64,000 nucleotides of DNA from Diphasiastrum complanatum (taxonomy: Eukaryota; Streptophyta; Lycopodiopsida; Lycopodiales; Lycopodiaceae), in NCBI GenBank assembly GCA_029204225.1, contig CM055106.1:10735988-10799987 (forward strand), written 5' to 3'. Shown piece by piece: positions 57,991 through 64,000 of the stretch. Below the pieces are notes generated by a model. That model was not told the DNA's origin and searched no databases. It worked only from the letters and a program-made list of their open reading frames with translations. Positions within the stretch are counted from its first letter, which is position 1. Every line of letters begins with the position of its first letter. Made by a program: the position numbers and the translations under genes.

Positions 57991-58511
57991 GCACTTCAGA
58001 GTATGGCTTGATTTATAGGAAGCATGATGGTTTACCTGAGTTGTGTGGCTATGTGGATGCGGACTGGAGAGGTGACTATGATGATCGTAGATCCACCAAA
58101 GGATATATATTCCAGTTTTGTGGTAGTTGCTTTTCCTGGTCTAGTAAGAAGCAAAGTACAATTGCTCTTTCCACCACAGAAGCAGAGTATAAGGCAATGT
58201 GTAGTGCTGCACATGAAGCTAAATGGTTGAGACAAATCTTGGAAGAAATTGGCATGAAGCAGAAAAATCCCACGACTTTACATAGCGACAGTCAGAGTGG
58301 CATTCAGCTAGCAAAGAATTCAGTTTTCCATGTGAGAACTAAACACATCGAGATTTAGTATCACTTCATACGTGAGAGGGTGCTGAGTCGTGAAATTCAT
58401 GTTGTTCATTTTAGCACAGAAGAACAACTAGCTGATATTTTCACTAAGCCACTTATTGGAGAAAAGTTTGATAAATTTAGATCAAAGCTTTCTGTACTTA
58501 AAGTTTGTTGA
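57951..58511 (+). pseudogene. E5 RNase H
   Basis: Copia RNase H blocks GYVDADWRGDYDDRRSTKGY, FSWSSKKQSTIALSTTEAEY, LHSDSQSGIQLAKN and FHVRTKHIEI are present. A TAG near 58358 interrupts HIEI-YHF, then QLADIFTKPL follows to the stop at 58509-58511. Confidence 0.9.
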
Positions 58512-58564
58512 CTTTGAAGCTATGTATATGACCGTATAAAAAGTGACTCTACTTTAAGGGAGAG

Positions 58565-58839
58565 AGTTAAGATTAAAGTTAGAATCACTGTGTTACTATA
58601 CTGTGGGTCCTATCAGTGGATAAGGATCAGTTGGCCTCGCCACAAGGCAAGTCGATGGGACACGCGTCCTGCAAACGACAACCTGGGTCATGCATGGGTT
58701 GTCTGAGTGAACAACTATATGTACAATGTAATTTCATTTTGAGAAATACAGTTGCTATGTGAGCTTGCTGAGGAGAGTGTTTTCTGTCTGTGTTACTGTG
58801 TGGCATGATCTGTGTTCCTGTGCAAAGCAAATTCTAAGT
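58565..58839 (+). repeat. 3' LTR of E5
   Basis: Preceded by the purine tract taagggagag (about 58555-58564). Begins AGTTAAGATT and ends AAATTCTAAGT, followed by the duplication AAGGC. It differs from the 5' LTR at roughly ten positions by eye. Confidence 0.85.
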
Positions 58840-58844
58840 AAGGC

Positions 58845-59092
58845 TTCAGCCTCCCGTAATTGATGATGGTGCCAAGGATGATGTAGTTGTACTAAATTAA
58901 GATCAGAAAAAATATAGATAGCATAGAACGAAAATACATGTATAGACTTCATAGAAAAATATACATCGATATATCAAATGTTGCTCCAGTTTATGAATTT
59001 GGGAGCACAAAATACATGTATAGATGCCCAACTTGGGCTTTTATTTATTGAATGAAAGAGTGTATACACAAATTTTACTAAAGTTTATTTGA
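58845..59092. other. No gene seen
   Basis: AT-rich flank continuing the sequence split by E5. The words aaaatacatgtatagac recur near 58930 and 59010. Confidence 0.4.
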
Positions 59093-59960
59093 AACTATTG
59101 TTCTCCCACAATGGTGATTGTTGTAGGTAGATCTTTGCAGCACGTTATCAGCTCTTGTCTTTTTCGCATCTATGACATGGCAAATATTAGTGAATGTGCA
59201 ATTGTAAATGATGACATTTTCTATAATTTTGTTCTATTTTGAAATGGCAATAAACATAAAGTACTTACGAGTCTTCCGTTGATGATAAATTTGAAATATG
59301 TTGGTAGATTGGATTGTAATAGCATGAGCTTTGTTATGATAAAATCAAGCTCCCAATACTCTTCCACCTCAACCATAGTCAAATATTCCTCATTGTAGAT
59401 AATGTTTATCTCCATTCGGTTTGTGTGACCATTTAGTTCAAAGTCTTGATCCAGTGGTAGCCATGTACCTTCAATTTTCTTGTATCTCTGGTAGCTAAAT
59501 GTGAGACTAAGCATTTGCTTTTCGATATGATAACAAAAGATCCCACCTGAACATTCCCCATATCCAGGACAGTTGTGCATCGTCCTCAAGATCCCCTTTA
59601 CCACAAAATCTCTTTATCTCAATGGTCTTGATATATTGCTCACTTGAATTCCTTGCATGATAGAATCTTTAGCTCATCTATCAAGGGAGCCATATACATG
59701 TCCATATTTTTTGCCTTGTATTTTTCCGAGATGAGAAGGATGAGCATTAGGTGCTCCTTCTTTATATTTAGCCAAGGGGGGTGTTGTAATTTACAAGGAC
59801 AACCGGCCAAGTGGACCATGATGTGGAGCGCAAACTGAATGGATTCACATCATCCATCGCCAACCCCAAACGCCGCCATGGTATTATTTGGAAGCATTAT
59901 TTTCCTGAGCAAATTGCGACAAAATTAGTTATATATAGTTTCTCGCAATGCATGAATTAA
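59093..59960 (-). pseudogene. CACTA transposase (TNP2, Transposase_21) fragment
   Basis: In the right part, the minus strand reads FGLAMDDVNPFSLRSTSWST, then WPVVLVNYNTPPWLNIKKEH and LMLILLISEKYKAKNMDMYM, matching Transposase_21 of CACTA elements (DGVNPF, WPV.l.nYNlPPWl, .vYlqPLieEL). The open frame 59221-59604 continues with TMHNCPGYGECSGG and KKIEGTWLPLDQDF, matching FP.YG.lSG and GHr.fLp..H. Frameshifts near 59640 break it. The fragment is separate from the CACTA copy at 22.8-24.6 kb. Confidence 0.75.
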
Positions 59961-60530
59961 AAATATAATGAGATTAGAGCAATTTGTCTATAACACACAT
60001 GAAGCTAGCAACGGTATGCCCAGATGGGATATCGAAATCCACAGTATGGAGGAAATCCAGCAACAAGACTGCAACAATCTACTCTTGGATACCCAAAACG
60101 TTTAGCTTTGCCAGCCCCACCAAAACACTCCGCTCCTCCTGCCAATTTGATGGAACCAGAACCTTACGGAAGTGCTGAGCAATGGAGATATGGTAATGAT
60201 CAAGAAGGTGGATCTTCATAACAGTATGCCATATATGCTGTTGCTCAACAACAAGCCTCGAGAAATTGGACCAGAGCACCACTTTTTGCTATAAAGACTG
60301 TCCAGCAAGACCAAAGCCACCACCAGCTACAGCACCTGTAAATATGAAAACAAGCAAGGATCAGTAGCTCAGAATAAACCAAGTGCACCCTTGATGGTGG
60401 TCACCAAAGCACAAAAGCAAAAAGAACTAGTAGTGGATCCAATACCTGCTAATTCTATATCATTGAACGATACACCAACAACATCGGAGTCTATCCAAAT
60501 CTTAATGCAGAAAAACGAAGATATTAGGAT

Positions 60531-61170
60531 ATGAGACAGTGGATTAAACATCTGCAAGAAGAAGAGAAACTTGAAGCTGCTAAAGTAACAACTAAAGTTC
60601 GGTCTTCACCATTGCAGCCTCCAAGAAATTTACGTACGGATATGAATGATCAATTACATCATCACGAAGAATCCTTCAACATGACTGAACCGGAAGCACC
60701 GCATACAGAATTACTCATGAACATTTTGTCTAGCAAGATCAATATTTCATTGGGAGAGTTCCTAAAATTGGTGCCGAAAGCAAAAGAAGTCTTAGCGCAA
60801 AAGTTAGCTCAAGAAGAACCAGAAGTCCATTTTGTGCTGGATTTGAAGAATCTAACGATGTACTCCATGTTGGAGCTGCTTGGGAAAGTGAACGAAAGAA
60901 TATCACTCTGCAATACAACATAGACAATTTTCTAAAGAAGCAGTCGTGATAGATGGTGGTTCAGGAGTTAACCTGATTTCTACAAAGCTATGTACAAAAT
61001 GGGGCCTTACAAAGATTAAACCTGCTACTTTTGCTATTAAGCTAGCTGATCAAATGACAGCTCGTCCACAAGGAATGGTGGAAGATATACTTGTCAGGAT
61101 TGCAGGAGTACAGTTCGTCATTACTTTCATCGTGATGGACTTACTAGAAACACCAAAGGCCTACGGATAA
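60531..61170 (+). pseudogene. Gypsy gag-pol linker and protease
   Basis: The linker frame 60531-60923 is Glu/Lys-rich with INISLGEFLKLVPKAKEVLA. The protease (about 60946-61170) has the active-site block VIDGGSGVNLIS, with DGGS where many retropepsins have DSGA, as in several plant gypsy proteases, followed by LADQMTARPQGMVEDILV. A stop at 61168-61170 ends this frame just before RT. Confidence 0.75.
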
Positions 61171-61194
61171 CTTGAACAGTATCAAGCACTCCGC

Positions 61195-62000
61195 ATGTTA
61201 CTTATTAAGTATCAAGATTGCTTTGCATGGACTTATCAAGATTTGAAGGGTATTCCGACATCAGTGATTGAACATACCATACCTTTAGTACCTGATGCAG
61301 TACCAAAGGTTACAAAGTTCTATCGCTGTAATCCTAATGTGGCAGATTTGATAAAGAAAGAACTTCAGAGATTGCTTGACGCCAATTTCATTTATGAGAT
61401 CGAGCATACCGAATGGATTTCACCGATTGTCATTGTTCTTAAGAAAAATGAGAAATTGCGAATCTGTATGTATCTCAAAGCATTGAATAAAGTGACACGG
61501 AAGGATCACTTTTCGTTACCTTTTACTGAAAGCATTTTGGATTGCCTTGCTGGAGCGGAAGCTTATAGTTTCCTGGATGGATTTAGTGGTTACAACCAGG
61601 TTAAGATTGCACCTACCGATCGCCACAAAACTGCTTTTGCAACAGAATGGGGCACCTATGCTTACAAAGTAATGTCGTTTGGACTCTGTAATACACCAAG
61701 TTCATTCCAAAGAGTAATGCAATTTGCCTTTAAAGATTATCTGCAAAAATTCCTTGAAATTTACTTGGACGACTTGGGAGTTCATAGTACAGATACAGAC
61801 CACCTGGATCGATTGGAGAAAGTATTTGAAAGATGCCGCAAATATCAGATTTCTCTAAATCCAGAAAAATGCCAGATATGGATTTCGCACGGAGTTGTGC
61901 TTGGACATGTGATATCAAGACATGGTACTGCCACCGATTATTCTAAGATCAAAGTTATTGTGGAATTGCCACCGCCAGCAACAATTCGAGGAGTTTATGT
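61195..62000 (+). pseudogene. Gypsy reverse transcriptase
   Basis: Motifs in order: WISPIVIVLKKNEKLRICMY, LPFTESILDCLAGAEAYSFL, DGFSGYNQVKIAP, TAFATEWGTYAYKVMSFGLC, SSFQRVMQFAF, the catalytic box IYLDDLGVHS (about 61757) and NPEKCQIWISHGVVLGHVIS. The frame is open over RT and shifts near 61960-62060 where the RT-RNase H connection lies. RICMYLKALN has Met for the usual Val/Cys-Asp context, suggesting local decay. Confidence 0.9.
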
Positions 62001-62560
62001 GTTTATGGGATCATGCGAACTACTATCGAATTTTTATTATCTTCCTTGCGGATTTAGCACGACCTATATACAAACTAACTATTGTTCCTATTTGGACAGT
62101 AGAGGCATTAGAAGCCTTTGAAAAGTTTAAAAAAGCATTATCTTCAGCACCAATACTACGTTCTCCAGATTGGACATTAGAGTTTCATGTTCATATGGAT
62201 GCCTCAATATACGCCATTGGATCAGTTTTGACGCAGCCAGGTGACTATAAGAAGGATTATCCTATACGATTTGCAAGCAGACAGCTTACAAATTCAGAGA
62301 AGAATTATTCAACAACAGAACGTGAAGCGTTAGCCATGATTTTTTCTGTTCGAAAATTTTGTCACTACCTTATGGAAACGCACTTTGCATTTTATACGGA
62401 TCATCAACGTTACTTTACTTGGTATATAAGACGTGTAATACTAGACGTATTGCAAGATGGTTATTATTATTGACTGAATTTGACTTTCGAATTGTGGTCA
62501 GAAAAGAGAAGCAACATTATCTAGCCGATCACGTTTCGCGAATTGAATCCGCACCAGTTA
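62001..62560 (+). pseudogene. Gypsy RNase H
   Basis: Connection EALEAFEKFKKALSSAPIL, then LEFHVHMDASIYAIGSVLTQ, RFASRQLTNSEKNYSTTERE and ALAMIFSVRKFCHYLM are typical RT-RNaseH2 blocks. A frameshift near 62400-62470 precedes LTEFDFRIVVRKEKQHYLAD, the end of the domain. Confidence 0.88.
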
Positions 62561-63591
62561 ATATTGAAGTGGATGATGAACTGCCAGATGCTGCATTGTT
62601 CTATGTTGAAGTAGTACCTGAGTGGGCGGCAGATATTGTTGAGTACCTGATGCTAGGACAACCGAATGACTCTTTGACAAAAGTACAGAAAAGACAATTG
62701 AGTCATAAGGCTCAACCTTATCAATTAATTGCAGGGCAATTGTATCGTCGTGAATCAGATAATATTTTACGAAGATGTGTTTTATCGCATGAAGTACCAG
62801 ATTTAATCATGTTTTCACATGATGGCATGGGTGGAGGACACTTCTCTACAGATATTATTGTTCGCAAACTTTTACAATCTGAATGTTGGTGACCTACGCT
62901 TCATAAAGACACAGAAAATTTTATTCAGACATGTGATGTTTGCCAGCGAGCACGACGGCCTACTCGACAAAATTACATCCGGTTTTATCGCAAGCACCGT
63001 TTGAAAAATGGGGACTGGATTACGTTGGTCCTATTCATCCTACTACGCAAGGATCTCAGGCCCGATACATTATCGTCGCAACTGATTATATGACCAAGTG
63101 GGTTGAAGCCAAAGCTGTCAAAGTGGCTGATGCGAAATCTACGGCCAAGTTTCTATATGAAAATATTATAATCAGATTTGGATGTCCGATTGAAATTGTC
63201 AGTGATCGGGGTACACACTTTGTTAATCAAACAATAAAGTGTTTACTGGAAGATTTTATTGTTATACACAGATTTAGTACTCCCTATTATCCCAGAGGGA
63301 ATGGCCAAGCTGAATCTTCCAATAAGATTCTCTACACCATTATGACAAAGACAGTTAAAGCGAGTCGGTCTAATTGGGAACATAAACTATATGCAGCATT
63401 ATGGGCATTCAGAACCGCTTACAAAAATAGTACAAATCAAACACCTTTTCAACTGTTATGGTCAAGATGCTATTATGCCAATTGAATTTTTAATCCCATC
63501 TTTACGCATAGCAGCAACGGAACGATTAAATGATGATATGTCTTTACAACTCCGTCATGAAGCGTTGCACAATTATGTGAAACCCGATTGA
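62561..63591 (+). pseudogene. Gypsy integrase, zinc-binding and catalytic core
   Basis: The zinc-binding part reads LYRRESDNILRRCVLSHEVP, HDGMGGGHFS and CDVCQRARRPTR (about 62933, in another frame). Core motifs are GLDYVGPIHPT (about 63013, first Asp), IVSDRGTHFVNQ (about 63197, second Asp) and PRGNGQAESSNKIL (about 63291, catalytic Glu). Shifts occur at about 62890, 63000 and 63480. All three catalytic acids are preserved. Confidence 0.9.
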
Positions 63592-63851
63592 TGGCAGTTA
63601 ATCCCTTAGCAGCAGAGAAGGCCCACCGCAAGGCATGGCACGATCGTCGATTGCACAAGAAAGATCTGGAAGTAGGAGATCTTGCATTGATGTACAAAAC
63701 CAAGCTGATCAAGGGTAAGTTGAAGTTTACTAGGGAAGGCCCGTATAAAGTGAAGGAAATCCTGAACTATGGAGCAGTAATTCTTGAGCACTTGGATGGA
63801 AATCGATTTGATACTCCGGTAAATGGCAGTCGATTACGCAAGTTTTGGTAG
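63588..63851 (+). pseudogene. Gypsy integrase C-terminal domain
   Basis: The frame reads AHRKAWHDRRLHKKDLEVGD, LALMYKTKL, KFTREGPYKVKEIL and ends NGSRLRKFW at 63851. This is the C-terminal DNA-binding fold of gypsy integrases, without a chromodomain. Confidence 0.85.
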
Positions 63852-64000
63852 CCTGCTCTGCCGGTTCAGCAAGCCTGATCTCAATATATTTTAATTTTAT
63901 TTGTTTTTCAGTTTTTGTTTTCAGTATTTAATTTGCTGACTTTTTTGGAAAAAGACAGTTACAAAATTTTTTTTTTTTAGGAAAGACTGATGAGCAAAAG
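63852..64000 (+). other. Gypsy 3' untranslated sequence
   Basis: AT- and T-rich sequence after the pol stop. No polypurine tract or LTR start is seen before the window ends. Confidence 0.5.

Larger units (their letters stand above)
49087..58839 (+). mobile_element. Ty1/copia element E5 with both LTRs, hosting E6
   Basis: LTRs of 275 bp at 49087-49361 and 58565-58839 flank leader, gag, protease, integrase, RT and RNase H. The duplication AAGGC lies at 49082-49086 and 58840-58844. A primer binding site follows the 5' LTR and a purine tract precedes the 3' LTR. The best-fitting LTR ends read AGTTA...AAGT and not TG...CA. The leader contains family L element E6. Several stops and shifts disable the coding region. 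Confidence 0.9.
60000..64000 (+). mobile_element. Ty3/gypsy element, pol region, extending past the window end
   Basis: Order protease, RT, RNase H, integrase is the Ty3/gypsy order. No chromodomain follows the integrase, so it is a non-chromovirus (Tat/Athila-like) by inference. The upstream part to about 60000 is gag-like but badly broken. The frame changes between most domains. No LTR was identified; the 3' LTR should lie beyond base 64000. Confidence 0.85.

Noticed and set aside
59221-59604. Novel minus-strand gene with an intron
   Set aside because: Extending the reading to the right showed Transposase_21 blocks (DVNPF, WPVVLVNYN, PPWL), so it is a CACTA transposase fragment.

Overview
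This is plant nuclear DNA made mostly of layered transposable elements with pieces of captured genes between them. The evidence for a land plant is a block of chloroplast DNA in standard plastid order (ndhA intron and exon 2, ndhI, ndhG, ndhE, psaC, start of ndhD), Ty1/copia and Ty3/gypsy polyproteins of plant type, a plant-type Helitron, two CACTA (TNP2) fragments, CCCTAAA telomere-type repeats, and fragments resembling the plant Paf1-complex protein RTF1/VIP5 and a class V aminotransferase. The plastid block keeps ndh genes, which argues against lineages that lost them (for example Pinaceae). I cannot name the species; a non-seed plant is possible but only a guess. I see no tRNA, rRNA or CRISPR array.

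Layout. 1-5 kb: LTR-like DNA and a decayed copia element. 5-9.6 kb: a gypsy gag with a 24-bp minisatellite upstream, joined to a truncated Helitron on the minus strand (Rep with HUH and two-tyrosine motifs, PIF1 helicase cut off after motif III). 9.6-13.4 kb: telomere-like repeats, then the decayed plastid insertion. 13.4-17.4 kb: non-coding DNA, tandem repeats, one aminotransferase-like exon and two long GA arrays. 17.5-20.4 kb: an internally deleted copia element. 20.5-27.1 kb: tandem repeats, an RTF1/VIP5 pseudogene, a CACTA 3' half on the minus strand, and a multi-exon transposase-like pseudogene on the plus strand.

About 27.1-43.9 kb is a stack of one non-autonomous LTR retrotransposon family (called family L here). 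It has LTRs of about 1.24 kb, a tRNA-iMet type primer binding site, a polypurine tract, an internal region of about 2.7 kb with no gag or pol, and 5-bp target duplications. Elements sit inside each other's LTRs: E1 and E3 in the two LTRs of E2, E2 in the LTR of E0, E0 in the LTR of E00. Two further copies are E4 (47.1-48.6 kb, truncated) and E6 (50-53.7 kb), the latter inside the leader of copia element E5 (49.1-58.8 kb).

Between the family L copies, at 43.9-46.9 kb, is the most interesting locus: a CENH3-like histone H3 gene on the minus strand, kept in one frame but with three nonsense codons, and, facing away from it, an apparently intact two-exon gene for an unknown 479-residue protein. 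The shared 833-bp intergenic region holds seven CACGTG cores, a TATA box next to a perfect E2F-type site, and four copies of a GCACAAGTGC-type motif.

The window ends with a CACTA transposase fragment (59.1-59.9 kb) and a gypsy pol region (60.5-63.9 kb) whose 3' LTR would lie outside the window. Nearly all coding DNA is decayed; the 479-residue gene is the only non-plastid candidate with an unbroken structure.
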